Assembly (NCBI RefSeq): GCF_016056305.1
Contig: NZ_JAECZC010000013.1
Span: forward strand, 90,717-154,716
DNA from: Amazonocrinis nigriterrae CENA67
GTDB lineage: Bacteria > Cyanobacteriota > Cyanobacteriia > Cyanobacteriales > Nostocaceae
DNA: 64,000 nucleotides
Direction: 5' to 3'
This document shows positions 41,251 to 51,126 of this stretch, piece by piece. A program made the translations under genes and the position numbers. The notes under the pieces are model-generated. The model was given only the letters and a program-made list of their open reading frames with translations. It did no database searches and was not told the origin of the DNA. Every line of letters begins with the position of its first letter. Position 1 is the first letter of the stretch.

Positions 41251-42858
41251 ATGACAGACACAGCAACTACCACCAAAAATAGCCTCAATAAGTTTGAGAA
41301 ATTCAAAGCCGAAAAAGATGGACTAGCTGTCAAGGAGGAGATAGAAAAATTTGCCTCTTTAGGCTGGGAGGCAATGGATGAAACAGACCGTGATCATCGA
41401 CTTAAGTGGGTGGGTGTGTTCTTTCGCCCAGTTACCCCAGGCAAATTTATGATGCGGATGCGGATGCCTAATGGTATTCTCACTAGCAATCAGATGCGTG
41501 CTTTAGCCTCAGTAGTGCAGCGTTACGGAGATGAGGGTAGTGCTGACATTACCACAAGACAAAATATCCAATTGCGGGGCATTAGCATTGAAGACTTACC
41601 AGATATCTTTAATAGATTTCACGCAGTTGGTTTAACCAGTATCCAGTCGGGGATGGATAACATCCGCAATATCACAGGTGATCCCGTAGCTGGGTTGGAT
41701 GGAGATGAGTTGTATGACACCAGAGATTTGATACAACAAATTCAGGACATGCTCACCAACAAAGGTGAAGGCAATCCAGAATTTACCAACCTCCCCCGAA
41801 AATTTAACATTGCAATTACTGGTGGACGAGACAATTCTGTTCATGCGGAGATTAACGATTTGGCTTTCGTTCCAGCCTTTAAAGAAGCAGGGGTGCAGGG
41901 GTGCAGGGGTGCAGGGGAGGAAGTAACAAATTCTTCCTCATCTCCAACATTCGGATTTAACATCCTTGTCGGTGGCTTTTTCTCAGCTAAACGTTGTGAG
42001 GCGGCGATTCCTCTCAATGCTTGGGTGGCTCCTGAAGATGTACTAAGTGTGTGTAGAGCCGTTTTAGAAGTTTTTCGTGACCACGGTTCACGCGCCAATC
42101 GGTTGAAATCTCGCTTGATGTGGCTGATTGATGAATGGGGTATAGAAAAGTTTCGCCAAGAAGTGGAAAAGCGTTTGGGTAAATCTTTATTACCCGCAGC
42201 GCCAAAAGACGAGATCGACTGGGAAAAACGCGATCATATCGGTGTATATAAACAAAAACAACCAGGATTAAACTACGTAGGTTTACACATTCCTGTTGGT
42301 AGATTGTATGCCGAAGATATGTTTGGAATTGCCAATCTAGCTGAAGTTTACGGCAGTGGTGAAATTCGCCTCACAGTTGAGCAAAACATCATTATCCCCA
42401 ATGTTCCCGACTCGCGTTTAGCAACATTTTTAACCGAACCGCTACTAGAAAGATTTTCTATTGATCCCGGTTTACTATCGCGATCGCTAGTTTCCTGCAC
42501 AGGCGCACAATTTTGCAACTTTGCACTCATCGAAACCAAAAACCGCGCCCTAGCAATGATTAAAGCCTTAGAAGCCGAGTTAATATTCACTCGTCCAGTG
42601 CGAATTCACTGGACTGGTTGTCCTAACTCCTGCGGACAGCCCCAAGTTGCTGACATCGGCCTTATGGGGACTAAAACTCGTAAAGATGGCAAAACTGTGG
42701 AAGGAGTTGACATTTATATGGGTGGCAAAGTCGGCAAAGACGCACATTTAGGAACTTGTGTTACCAAAGGCATACCTTGTGAAGACTTGCAGCCAGTATT
42801 ACGAGAACTACTGTTAGAAAACTTCGGCGCACGCTTGCGAGAACCAGCGACAGTCTAA
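41251..42858 (+). CDS. nirA: Ferredoxin-nitrite reductase with a repeat-encoded loop
   Basis: This 535-residue enzyme reduces nitrite to ammonium with six electrons from ferredoxin. The siroheme/4Fe-4S ligands are in SCTGAQFCNFAL and GCPNSCGQPQVADIG. The N-terminal half has RMRMPNGILTSNQMRAL and DITTRQNIQLRGI. Residues about 213-232 (GVQGCRGAGEEVTNSSSS) are encoded by a GTGCAGGG repeat tract between VPAFKE and FGFNILVGGFFS, two segments that are normally joined by a short turn. It is the first gene of the nirA-nrtP-narB cluster. Confidence 0.95.
   Translation: MTDTATTTKNSLNKFEKFKAEKDGLAVKEEIEKFASLGWEAMDETDRDHRLKWVGVFFRPVTPGKFMMRMRMPNGILTSNQMRALASVVQRYGDEGSADITTRQNIQLRGISIEDLPDIFNRFHAVGLTSIQSGMDNIRNITGDPVAGLDGDELYDTRDLIQQIQDMLTNKGEGNPEFTNLPRKFNIAITGGRDNSVHAEINDLAFVPAFKEAGVQGCRGAGEEVTNSSSSPTFGFNILVGGFFSAKRCEAAIPLNAWVAPEDVLSVCRAVLEVFRDHGSRANRLKSRLMWLIDEWGIEKFRQEVEKRLGKSLLPAAPKDEIDWEKRDHIGVYKQKQPGLNYVGLHIPVGRLYAEDMFGIANLAEVYGSGEIRLTVEQNIIIPNVPDSRLATFLTEPLLERFSIDPGLLSRSLVSCTGAQFCNFALIETKNRALAMIKALEAELIFTRPVRIHWTGCPNSCGQPQVADIGLMGTKTRKDGKTVEGVDIYMGGKVGKDAHLGTCVTKGIPCEDLQPVLRELLLENFGARLREPATV
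41887..41945. repeat. In-frame GTGCAGGG repeat insertion in nirA
   Basis: Three to four tandem GTGCAGGG octamers are followed by an AGGAAGTAACAAATTCTTCCT foldback, all inside the coding sequence. Confidence 0.85.
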
Positions 42859-43092
42859 AAAAAGTCAAAAGTCAAAAGTCAAGAGAAATAAATCATTACT
42901 TTTGACTTTACCGCGATATTAATTGGGGCAATCTCATGATTGCTCACAGGATTTCCTATGCGATTTTTTGGTTGTTGTACACGGATTTTTTCAAATTTTG
43001 CAACACATTCAAAACTCGAAAGCCAGACCATATCTGAGTACAGATGATTCACTAATCGTCTTTCTAATTACGAATTACTGAGGAACTGCTGA

Positions 43093-44595
43093 ATGCTCAA
43101 AGGATTATTTTCATTTAACGGGCGCTACCGCATCTTACATCAGACTTGGTTTGCTTTCTTTCTTACCTTTGTCTGTTGGTTTAACTTTGCTCCCTTCGCT
43201 ACAACTATTGGCAAGCAGTTACAATTAGCGCCAGAACAAATTAAAACTTTGGCCATCTGTAACCTTGCCCTGACAATTCCAGCACGGCTCATTATTGGTA
43301 TGCTGCTGGATCGTTTTGGCCCTAGAATTACTTACTCAATACTATTGATATTTGCTGCTGTTCCCTGTTTTGCTACGGCATTATCCCAAGACTTTAACCA
43401 ATTAGTTATTAGTCGTTTGTTGATGGGAATTGTCGGATCTGGGTTTGTTGTCGGTATCCGCATGGTAGCAGAATGGTTTCCTCCGAAAGAGATGGGAAGC
43501 GCCCAAGGTATTTATGGTGGCTGGGGCAACTTTGGTGCTTTTGGTGCAGAATTTGCCTTACCAACAATTGCTGTTGCTGCTAGCTTTATGACTGGTGGTG
43601 CTTCCAACTGGCGATTTGCGATCGCTCTTACAGGTATCATTACTGCCATATATGGCGTAATTTATTACAACAGTGTCCAAAATACACCTGTCGGCAAAGT
43701 CTATAAAAAACCTAAGAAAAATGGTGCTTTAGAAGTAACCAGCATTAAAAGCTTCTGGGCAATGATTATTTCAAATTTTGGTTTGATATTTGCTTTGGGT
43801 TTATTAGCTTGGCGTTTGGAACAAAAAAACATTCACTTCTTGACTTTGAGCCAAATGTATTTAGTTTGGTTTCTCTTAGCAGGATTATTCGCCTACCAAA
43901 CTTATAAAGCTTATCAAGTCAATAAAGAATTACTAATTGGCAAAAAAACTTATCCTTTGGCAGAGCGTTATCAGTTTCGACAAGTAGCGTTACTCGAACT
44001 TACTTACGTAACCAACTTTGGTTCTGAATTAGCAGCCGTATCCATGCTACCTGCATTTTTTGAAAAAACCTTTGGTTTAGAGCATGTAGTAGCTGGAATG
44101 ATTGCCGCCACTTACCCATTTTTGAACTTAATTTCTCGTCCTAGTGGTGGTGTAATTTCTGATAAATTCGGTTCGCGTAAGTGGACAATGACAATTATTT
44201 CTGCTGGGATTGGTGTTGGCTATTTAATGGCACATTTTATTAACAGTAATTGGCCAATTCCGCTAGCGATCGCAGTCACAATGTTTGCTGCTTACTTTGC
44301 TCAAGCTGGTTGTGGTGCAACCTACGGCATAGTTCCTCTAATTAAGAAAGAAGCTACAGGACAAATTGCTGGTAACGTCGGTGCTTACGGTAATGTTGGT
44401 GGCGTAATTTATCTCACAATTTTTAGCTTAACCGATGCAACAACACTATTTACCACAATGGGTTTAGCTGCTATGGTTTGTGCCTTTATGTGTGCCTTCT
44501 TCCTCAAAGAACCCAAAGGTTCATTTGCCGGTGCTTTTGAAACAGAATCACCAGAAACTTCATCAACTCAACCTCAATTGAAGTCTGAAGCATAA
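43093..44595 (+). CDS. nrtP: Nitrate/nitrite MFS transporter NrtP
   Basis: This 500-residue major-facilitator protein has twelve predicted helices. The nitrate-signature-like glycine-rich segments are IVGSGFVVGIRMVAEWFPPKEMGSAQGIYGGWGNFGAFGAEF and AGCGATYGIVPLIKKEATGQIAGNVGAYGNVGGV. A long central loop follows helix 6. It imports nitrate and nitrite across the inner membrane, replacing the NrtABCD ABC system found in other strains. It lies between nirA and narB on the same strand, in the pathway order of some Nostoc-type genomes. Confidence 0.93.
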   Translation: MLKGLFSFNGRYRILHQTWFAFFLTFVCWFNFAPFATTIGKQLQLAPEQIKTLAICNLALTIPARLIIGMLLDRFGPRITYSILLIFAAVPCFATALSQDFNQLVISRLLMGIVGSGFVVGIRMVAEWFPPKEMGSAQGIYGGWGNFGAFGAEFALPTIAVAASFMTGGASNWRFAIALTGIITAIYGVIYYNSVQNTPVGKVYKKPKKNGALEVTSIKSFWAMIISNFGLIFALGLLAWRLEQKNIHFLTLSQMYLVWFLLAGLFAYQTYKAYQVNKELLIGKKTYPLAERYQFRQVALLELTYVTNFGSELAAVSMLPAFFEKTFGLEHVVAGMIAATYPFLNLISRPSGGVISDKFGSRKWTMTIISAGIGVGYLMAHFINSNWPIPLAIAVTMFAAYFAQAGCGATYGIVPLIKKEATGQIAGNVGAYGNVGGVIYLTIFSLTDATTLFTTMGLAAMVCAFMCAFFLKEPKGSFAGAFETESPETSSTQPQLKSEA

Positions 44596-44599
44596 AATT

Positions 44600-44851
44600 A
44601 ACCTTTGTGACGGCAGTCGCTCATGGGGAGCCACTGCGTTGGACGGGTTTCCCGGCTTGAAGCAAGTGGCGTGGAAACCCCCAAGACCGCGCTGCCTCGA
44701 CTTTGTGTCTTGGTGGTTTAAAAGTCAATTCTTTGACCACTAAGACACAAAGACACCAAGAGAAATACATAATACGAAAATCTATTTTTTCAGACTCTTC
44801 TTTGTCTTTGCGTCTTTGCGCCTTTGCGTGAGATAAAAAAATATTAATATC
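44600..44851. repeat. GC-rich repeat block and TTTGTGTCTTGG foldback
   Basis: A GAGCCACTGCG ... AAGCAAGTGGCG block (about 44610-44700) resembles those near 54640 and 60760. It is followed by an 18-bp inverted repeat, CTTTGTGTCTTGGTGGTT, with its near-complement at 44735-44752 (one mismatch), then TTTGCGTC repeats up to narB. Confidence 0.7.
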
Positions 44852-47056
44852 ATGAGTGAATTTACCAAAACCCTTTGCCCTTACTGTGGTGTCGGCTGTG
44901 GTTTAGAAGTATCACCCCCAGCCCAATTTAACAAAGCAATTAATCGAGATAGTCAAGGAAATCCGATTTGGCGAGTTCGGGGTGACAAAGCTCACCCATC
45001 CAGTCAGGGTATGGTTTGCGTCAAAGGTGCAACGATCGCTGAATCTTTAGATAAAAATAGACTACATTACCCCATGATGCGGGACTCTTTGGATCAGGAG
45101 TTTCGGCGCATCAGTTGGGATGAAGCTTTTGATCTGATCACCAAGCGCATTCAAACAGTGCGCTTTACCCAAGGGCCAGAAGCTATATGTATGTATGGTT
45201 CTGGTCAGTTTCAAACCGAGGACTATTACATCGCCCAGAAACTTCTCAAAGGTTGTCTTGGTAGTAACAATTTTGATGCCAACTCACGCTTATGTATGTC
45301 TAGTGCAGTAGCTGGCTATATTCAAAGCTTTGGCTCAGATGGCCCTCCCTGCTGCTATGAAGATTTAGAGTTAACTGATTGTGCATTTTTAATTGGTACC
45401 AATACGGCAGAATGTCACCCTATAGTTTTTAACCGACTGGAGAAATATCACAAGAAGAATCGTAAAGTCAAAATGATTGTGGTTGATCCTCGTCGCACAC
45501 CAACCGCAGAAGCCGCAGATCTACATTTAGCGATTCGTCCCGGTACAGATATCGACTTGTTAAATGGTATTGCCCATTTGTTGATGCGTTGGAACTACAT
45601 TGATACTGGGTTTATCGATGACTGCACCAGCAATTTTTCTGCATACGCTGAGGTGATTCGCCACTATCCTCCAGAAGTTGTAGCTCGTCAATGTGGAATC
45701 AGTATTGAAGATTTAGAAACAGCAGCACGTTACTGGGGTCAATCGCAGCGAGTGTTGTCACTGTGGTCGATGGGTGTGAATCAATCTAGTGAGGGTACGG
45801 CTAAAGTCAGAACTATTATTAACCTGCATTTGATGACTGGACAAATTGGTAAACCAGGGGCCGGGCCTTTTTCCCTCACAGGTCAACCTAATGCTATGGG
45901 AGGAAGAGAAGCTGGAGGTTTGGCGCATTTATTACCTGGTTATCGCTTGGTGAAAAATGACCAGCATCGAGCAGAAGTTGAAGATTTTTGGGGACTGAAG
46001 CGAGGGCAAATTTCTCCCAACCCTGGTTTAACAGCTTGGGATATGATTACAGGTTTAGAAAATGGCGCTGTGGGTTTACTGTGGATTGCTGCTACTAATC
46101 CAGCTGTGAGTATGCCAGATTTGGAGCGGACAAAAAAAGCTCTGTTGCGATCGCCTTTCACTATTTATCAAGACGCCTATTATCCTACAGAAACCGCTGC
46201 TTATGCTCACCTTCTACTACCAGCTGCCCAGTGGGGTGAGAAAACTGGAGTGATGACAAATTCTGAACGCAGGGTAACTCTGTGTCCAGCATTCCGTCAA
46301 CCACCAAGAGAAGCGAAAGCTGATTGGGAAATCTTTGCTGAAGTTGGTCGGAGACTAGGCTTTGTCAAAGAATTTGCTTTTGCTAACTCTGGGGAAGTTT
46401 ATGCCGAGTTTGTCCAGCTAACTCGTAATCGTCCCTGTGATATGACGGGTATCAGTCACGAACAATTAAAGATACAAGGCCCCACTCAATGGCCTCACCC
46501 ACAAGAGAGCAGGGGAGCAGGGGAAGCAGGGGGAGAAATCAAAACAAAGCGTTTATATACAGATTTACGTTTCCACACTTCTGATGGACGCGCCCGATTT
46601 GGAGCATATTACTCACGCGGACTTGCAGAACCACCAGATCCTGATTATCCTTTGGTATTAACTACTGGGAGACTCTATGGACACTGGCACACTCAAACAC
46701 GTACTGGTAGAGTTGAAAAAATTCGCTCCATGCATCCCCAACCATTTATAGAGATTCATCCCCGTGATGCTGCTGTGTTAAAAATTACTGATAACCAGGT
46801 GGTAGAAGTGCGATCGCGTCGAGGTAAAGCTTTTTTTCCAGCAAAAATCACAAAAGCGATCGTCCCAGGTACAGTATTTGTTCCTATGCACTGGGGGGCA
46901 CTGTGGGCAAATAATGCTGAAGCTAACGCCCTTACTCATTCAGAATCTTGTCCCGATTCACTGCAACCAGAGTTAAAAGCCTGTGCTGTGCAAGTGTTAC
47001 CGATTTCTCAGCAAATTCCAGTCAAAAATTATCAACTCCAGTCCTCACAATGGTAA
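44852..47056 (+). CDS. narB: Ferredoxin-nitrate reductase
   Basis: This 734-residue molybdenum bis-MGD enzyme reduces nitrate to nitrite in the cytoplasm. The N-terminal 4Fe-4S site is C9-x2-C12-x3-C16 (CPYCGVGC), with the fourth Cys in GMVCVKG. Other segments are [25 protein letters not shown] (position of the Mo ligand Cys), [14 protein letters not shown], and the C-terminal MGD domain [18 protein letters not shown]. Residues about 551-563 ([11 protein letters not shown]) come from GAGCAGGGG repeats. It is the last enzyme gene of the nitrate cluster. Confidence 0.95.
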   Translation: MSEFTKTLCPYCGVGCGLEVSPPAQFNKAINRDSQGNPIWRVRGDKAHPSSQGMVCVKGATIAESLDKNRLHYPMMRDSLDQEFRRISWDEAFDLITKRIQTVRFTQGPEAICMYGSGQFQTEDYYIAQKLLKGCLGSNNFDANSRLCMSSAVAGYIQSFGSDGPPCCYEDLELTDCAFLIGTNTAECHPIVFNRLEKYHKKNRKVKMIVVDPRRTPTAEAADLHLAIRPGTDIDLLNGIAHLLMRWNYIDTGFIDDCTSNFSAYAEVIRHYPPEVVARQCGISIEDLETAARYWGQSQRVLSLWSMGVNQSSEGTAKVRTIINLHLMTGQIGKPGAGPFSLTGQPNAMGGREAGGLAHLLPGYRLVKNDQHRAEVEDFWGLKRGQISPNPGLTAWDMITGLENGAVGLLWIAATNPAVSMPDLERTKKALLRSPFTIYQDAYYPTETAAYAHLLLPAAQWGEKTGVMTNSERRVTLCPAFRQPPREAKADWEIFAEVGRRLGFVKEFAFANSGEVYAEFVQLTRNRPCDMTGISHEQLKIQGPTQWPHPQESRGAGEAGGEIKTKRLYTDLRFHTSDGRARFGAYYSRGLAEPPDPDYPLVLTTGRLYGHWHTQTRTGRVEKIRSMHPQPFIEIHPRDAAVLKITDNQVVEVRSRRGKAFFPAKITKAIVPGTVFVPMHWGALWANNAEANALTHSESCPDSLQPELKACAVQVLPISQQIPVKNYQLQSSQW
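46504..46540. repeat. In-frame GAGCAGGGG repeat insertion in narB
   Basis: Three degenerate GAGCAGGGG units interrupt the segment between PTQWPHP and KTKRLYTD. The frame is preserved. Confidence 0.8.
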
Positions 47057-47315
47057 GTTGCTAATTATACTTTGAAGCAGGCAATGGGTATACAAAAATT
47101 AGTATTTAGTCAATTCATCAATGGTTATCATTACTTATAACTATTGATTTTGCAGCTTGTACTATCGACTATTACTAATTACCTCTGGTAAATTACTAAC
47201 ATCACAAAAGTAAAATCTCTACTATAAATAACTTTTATTCCTCTTTGCTTTTGCTATGGAATAGAAGAAAAGATTACAAAAGCTAATTATATACTAACGA
47301 TAAGTTTTTATTAAT
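47057..47315. other. Intergenic region after narB
   Basis: AT-rich sequence with no gene recognised. It ends in the terminator-like hairpin at 47316, which separates narB from the following small membrane protein gene. Confidence 0.4.
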
Positions 47316-47350
47316 CCTCTAGATTTATCTATGAGGTTTTTCTTTTTGCT
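47316..47350 (+). terminator. Probable terminator downstream of narB
   Basis: A CCTC(T)AGAT ... ATCT(AT)GAGG hairpin is followed by TTTTTCTTTTT. It lies only about 27 bp before the next start codon, so it may also attenuate that gene. Confidence 0.55.
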
Positions 47351-47376
47351 ATTTAATTGAAAACCGGGTGCAGCAA

Positions 47377-47823
47377 ATGAAGAGATTATTTAAAAAGCTG
47401 ATATCAGCTACCAAAGATGAGAACTTTATGCACTTTATAGAAAATATAGAAGTGCTGGTTTCTAAACTTCTTTCTATTTTAATGGTGATAGTAATTTTGG
47501 TAGCGATCGCAGATTTAGCAGGCTTTCTTGCTCAAGAGTTATTTGACACTCCCGGAAAATTTAATACAACTTTATATAAAATATTTGGTTTATTTTTAAA
47601 TATTTTAATTGCTTTAGAAATTTTAGAAAATATTACAGCTTATTTACGAAAACATGTTTTTCAGGTTGAATTAGTAATTGTTACCTCTTTAATTGCAGTT
47701 GCCCGTAAAATTATTATTCTTGACTTTGAAAAAGTTTCAGGTATTGATATTATTGGTTTAGGAGTTGCTATTCTCGCTTTGTCAATCAGTTACTTAATCA
47801 TCCGTTCAAGTAGCCCTAAATAG
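47377..47823 (+). CDS. PsiE-like small membrane protein
   Basis: This protein of about 148 residues has four hydrophobic helices (LLSILMVIVILVAIADLAGFL, IFGLFLNILIALEILENIT, VELVIVTSLIAVARKIIIL, IIGLGVAILALSISYLII). The helix pattern and ENITAYLRKHVFQVELVIVT ... ARKIIILD resemble the phosphate-starvation-inducible PsiE family. The function is unknown. A GTG at 47368 is an alternative start; I favour the ATG at 47377. It sits between narB and the nitrate-reductase-associated gene. Confidence 0.65.
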   Translation: MKRLFKKLISATKDENFMHFIENIEVLVSKLLSILMVIVILVAIADLAGFLAQELFDTPGKFNTTLYKIFGLFLNILIALEILENITAYLRKHVFQVELVIVTSLIAVARKIIILDFEKVSGIDIIGLGVAILALSISYLIIRSSSPK

Positions 47824-47885
47824 TAAATACTCATATTGAATGGAAATTTTTAAATATTTTATTTTGGATTTGTGAATTGCTAAAT

Positions 47886-48347
47886 ATGGCAGTTTTTTTT
47901 GAATTTGAAGCAGATTTTGTTGATTCTTTGCGTTGCATACCTATGCAAGTACGCTACAAATTAGATACCTCTGGTATCAAGCTGAAATTATCTGATTGGA
48001 ACAACATGACTCAAGCTGAACGCGAAGCTTTAGTTGAGTTACCTTGCGACACGGAAAGCGAAATTCAATCTTATCAAGAGAATCTTCAGCAATTAATTTT
48101 AGAACGCACAGGTACATCACCTGCAAAATTACCTATTGAACCTTATCCTGCATGGATGAACGCTAGTACTGTACCAGCAAGCCTTCAAGAAAAAGCTCAA
48201 GAAATAGGTGTCACCCTGACCCTGGAACAGTGGGAAACTTTAACTCCTTTGCAGCGGTTTGCCTTGATTAAACTTAGTCGTTCAGGACATGAAAACAGAA
48301 ACTTTCCCTTAGCTATGGCAGAATTTCATCTAGTCAATAGTCAATAG
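47886..48347 (+). CDS. Nitrate reductase-associated protein
   Basis: This protein of about 153 residues matches the cyanobacterial nitrate-reductase-associated family: MAVFFEFEADFVDSLRCIPMQVRYKLDTSGIKLKLSDW, a middle with YPAWMN, then a second, related half ending LTLEQWETLTPLQRFALIKLSRSGHE. Members lie near narB and are thought to help nitrate assimilation; the mechanism is not established. I choose the ATG at 47886 over a TTG three codons upstream. The context, 830 bp downstream of narB, supports the call. Confidence 0.82.
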   Translation: MAVFFEFEADFVDSLRCIPMQVRYKLDTSGIKLKLSDWNNMTQAEREALVELPCDTESEIQSYQENLQQLILERTGTSPAKLPIEPYPAWMNASTVPASLQEKAQEIGVTLTLEQWETLTPLQRFALIKLSRSGHENRNFPLAMAEFHLVNSQ

Positions 48348-48515
48348 TCAACAGTTTATGGGATTTATGCGACTGTCACAGATATCTTCTGCGATCGCAG
48401 TCAACAGTCAAGAGTCCAAAAAACTTTAGTTTTGTAAAGTAATAAATATTGTCTATTAACTATTGACCATTGACTATTGACCATTGACTATTGACCATTG
48501 ACCATTGACTAAAAA
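48348..48515. repeat. TTGACTA/AGTCAAC heptamer tract
   Basis: AGTCAATAGTCAACAG units after the stop codon face TTGACCATTGACTA units from about 48453 to 48510. The tracts are complementary and can form a long hairpin. Confidence 0.75.
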
Positions 48516-48532
48516 GTGAGGTTATCAAAAAT

Positions 48533-49138
48533 ATGACAGCCAAGAAAATTTTGATGCTTATTGGCGACTATGTGGAAGACTATGAAGTGATGGTTCCCTT
48601 CCAGGCTTTGCAAATGGTAGGACACACTGTCCATGCAGTTTGCCCAGATAAGAAAGCTGGGGACAAAGTGCGAACAGCAGTTCATGATTTTGAAGGAGAC
48701 CAGACTTACAGTGAAAAACCTGGTCACAACTTCACTCTCAACGCCACATTTGCAGAAATAGAACCTGCAACCTACGATGCTTTGGTTGTCCCCGGAGGAC
48801 GAGCGCCAGAATACATTCGTTTAAATCAGCAGGTGCTAGAAATCACTCGTCACTTTGCCCAAGCAAATAAACCCATCGCTGCTATTTGCCACGGCTTACA
48901 GTTGTTAGCAGCAGCCGATGTCTTACGAGGTAAAAGTTGTACTGCCTATCCTGCCTGTAGTCCAGATGTACGTGGTGCTGGGGGTATCTATGTGCAAATC
49001 CCAGTTGATGAGGCAATAGTTGATGGTAACTTAGTTACAGCACCAGCTTGGCCTGCTCATCCTCGTTGGTTGGCTGAATTTCTCAAAGTATTAGGAACAA
49101 AGGTCGAACACCCAGAAATAGCCAGTTTGAAGTCCTGA
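48533..49138 (+). CDS. DJ-1/PfpI family protein
   Basis: This 201-residue flavodoxin-like glutamine-amidotransferase-type protein has [23 protein letters not shown] with the conserved Glu, [15 protein letters not shown], and the nucleophile elbow [16 protein letters not shown] with the reactive Cys. [16 protein letters not shown] follows. Families of this type include deglycase- or protease-like stress proteins; which activity applies is not clear. A good ribosome site (GTGAGG) precedes the ATG at 48533. Confidence 0.85.
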   Translation: MTAKKILMLIGDYVEDYEVMVPFQALQMVGHTVHAVCPDKKAGDKVRTAVHDFEGDQTYSEKPGHNFTLNATFAEIEPATYDALVVPGGRAPEYIRLNQQVLEITRHFAQANKPIAAICHGLQLLAAADVLRGKSCTAYPACSPDVRGAGGIYVQIPVDEAIVDGNLVTAPAWPAHPRWLAEFLKVLGTKVEHPEIASLKS

Positions 49139-49731
49139 GTTAAGAGGCGCAAAGTTGTAGGGGGGTTTTGTCATAAATTCAATTAACAGCAAGATATACC
49201 TGCCTTACCTGTCCGTACAGGAGTCAATTGTCAGTTTCAGTTGCTATTTTTTTTGTCTCTCCCTACTCCTTGCTTCTTTACTATCCTTGACTTCATCCTT
49301 AATCTGACAATTTTATATGTTTTGAATTTAACTAAATGTGGCAAATACTACTAATATTTGAAAATTCCTGTACAGTTAATTTGCAGTAGTATCTTACAAA
49401 TACCTGACCAATACACTTGATAGCTGTAGTCATATAGGTTGGGATAGTGTTGATTGCTCAAAGCCTTGAAGCAACTGGGTTTATACTCAGCGCTCAGCAC
49501 TTTGCTATAACTTCATATTTCTGATAAATAAGGCACAAAAACACTTCCCATTGCCAGAATGCCTTGCTCAATTGGGTTAGTGAATCTTAAATTTTGAATG
49601 AGTGAATTTTCAATTTATTAGCAGTCAGGAAAGCTATAGTGTATTTAGCAATGCTGCTGTTGGTGTGGCTAAGGTCAATTTCCAATGCCAAAAATTTTTT
49701 ATGAATTAGTTTGGAAAGATACTCTAACTCG
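49139..49731. other. Intergenic region with one copy of a dispersed 58-bp repeat
   Basis: About 590 bp without a gene. It contains the 49419-49476 segment that recurs inverted at 60823-60880, and a CCTGTCCGTACAGG palindrome near 49210. The sequence just before the FHA-PrsW gene is AT-rich and may hold its promoter. Confidence 0.5.
49419..49476 (+). repeat. Dispersed repeat, copy 1
   Basis: 58 bp containing ATAGGTTGGGATAGTGTTGA and TTGCTCAAAGCCTTGAAGC. The reverse complement of 60823-60880 matches it at roughly 48 of 58 positions. Confidence 0.7.
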
Positions 49732-51120
49732 ATGACAGGCAAAAACGCAAGACATAACGCATTTCTGCGGCTAGTGTCTGGTAATGGAGCAGCTTTTGGG
49801 TCAGAATCTCGCTACTCGCTGCTTACCAGTAAAGAGGTAGTAATTGGACGCGACCCCAGCTGCCAAGTTGTCTTAGATGCCATGACGTATCGGATGGTAT
49901 CTCGTCGTCATGCTGTGGTTCGTCCTCTTTCTTCATCTCCAGATAACAAGTTTAGTTGGCTACTTTGTGATTTGAATAGTGCCAATGGTACTTACTTAAA
50001 TGGACAACGCTTGTATGGGTGTCAAGAATTGCACGCAGGCGATCGCATTGCTTTAGGTGCTGATGGGCCGCAATTCGTTTTTGAGTATGAATTAACCTCT
50101 CCACCGACTACATTAACAAGCAAAACTCAAATCGCACCGTTGCCATCTGCGGGGATGAATCTCCATAACCACACGCAATTAAAGCAGCCAGATTCGGTCA
50201 GCTTTACGCAACTGTTTCCGATTATTTCCACTGGTAAAGATTTAACTCGTAAAGCTTACCTCATACCAGGAATACTGACTGTAGTATTTGTGGTGCTGAT
50301 GTTTGCTACTGTAGGTCAGCCTCAAGCCAATCAAGTCATAGTAGCAATTTACATAGCGTTTGCTGCTTACTATTTTGTTTACCAACTTTGCGGTAAACAA
50401 AAGCCTTGGTGGGTACTCATGGGTGTAGCATTAAGCACTACACTGATTTTGCTCAGTCCCCTATTGAATTTATTTATCTTCGTATTCCGCGAAATCTTGC
50501 CTGGTAAGTTGCCTTCACCTCAAGATTCTCCTACCTTTACAGAACTACTGGTGCGGATGTTTTTTGGTGCTGGGTTAATGGAAGAATTGCTCAAGGCATT
50601 GCCTGTCATCGGAGCATATTTCATCGCCAGGGGATTACCCTCACCATGGCGAGAACGCATCGGTGTTTGGGAACCTCTAGATGGCATTCTCTTGGGAACC
50701 GCTTCTGCTGTGGGCTTCACGCTGTTGGAAACTCTAGGGCAGTATGTGCCAGACATAACACAAAATGTTACGCAACAGGTAGGTGTGGGTGCTGCTGGTC
50801 AACTGGTGGGTTTACAGTTGCTGATTCCACGTATTCTTGGCTCTGTAGCCGGACATATGGCTTATAGTGGCTATCTAGGATACTTTATTGGCTTAGCAGT
50901 ACTCAAACCCCGTCGTAGTTGGCAAATTCTTACTGTTGGTTATCTGAGTGCTGCTGCACTCCATGCTCTATGGAACGCCACAGGCTCTATCAACGCTTTA
51001 CTCTTAGTTGTTGTTGGCGTCTTGTCTTATGCCTTTTTGATGGCAGCGATTCTCAAGGCACGGGCATTGTCACCAACGCGATCGCAAAATTTTGCTACCC
51101 GCTTTCTTGGCCCTAAATAA
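49732..51120 (+). CDS. FHA domain fused to a PrsW-like intramembrane protease
   Basis: In this protein of about 462 residues, residues 10-120 form an FHA domain (VVIGRDPSCQVVLD, MVSRRHAVV, LNSANGTYLNG). After a linker come eight or so membrane helices with PrsW-type motifs: GLMEELLKALPVIGAYF (EExxK), WEPLDGILLGTASAVGFTLLETLGQYV, SVAGHMAYSGYLGYFIG and ALHALWNATG. PrsW proteins are glutamic intramembrane proteases that cleave anti-sigma factors in Bacillus. The FHA fusion suggests recruitment of a phosphorylated substrate. The ATG at 49732 is preferred over a TTG at 49711. The substrate is unknown. Confidence 0.8.
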   Translation: MTGKNARHNAFLRLVSGNGAAFGSESRYSLLTSKEVVIGRDPSCQVVLDAMTYRMVSRRHAVVRPLSSSPDNKFSWLLCDLNSANGTYLNGQRLYGCQELHAGDRIALGADGPQFVFEYELTSPPTTLTSKTQIAPLPSAGMNLHNHTQLKQPDSVSFTQLFPIISTGKDLTRKAYLIPGILTVVFVVLMFATVGQPQANQVIVAIYIAFAAYYFVYQLCGKQKPWWVLMGVALSTTLILLSPLLNLFIFVFREILPGKLPSPQDSPTFTELLVRMFFGAGLMEELLKALPVIGAYFIARGLPSPWRERIGVWEPLDGILLGTASAVGFTLLETLGQYVPDITQNVTQQVGVGAAGQLVGLQLLIPRILGSVAGHMAYSGYLGYFIGLAVLKPRRSWQILTVGYLSAAALHALWNATGSINALLLVVVGVLSYAFLMAAILKARALSPTRSQNFATRFLGPK

Positions 51121-51126
51121 ATGTCA

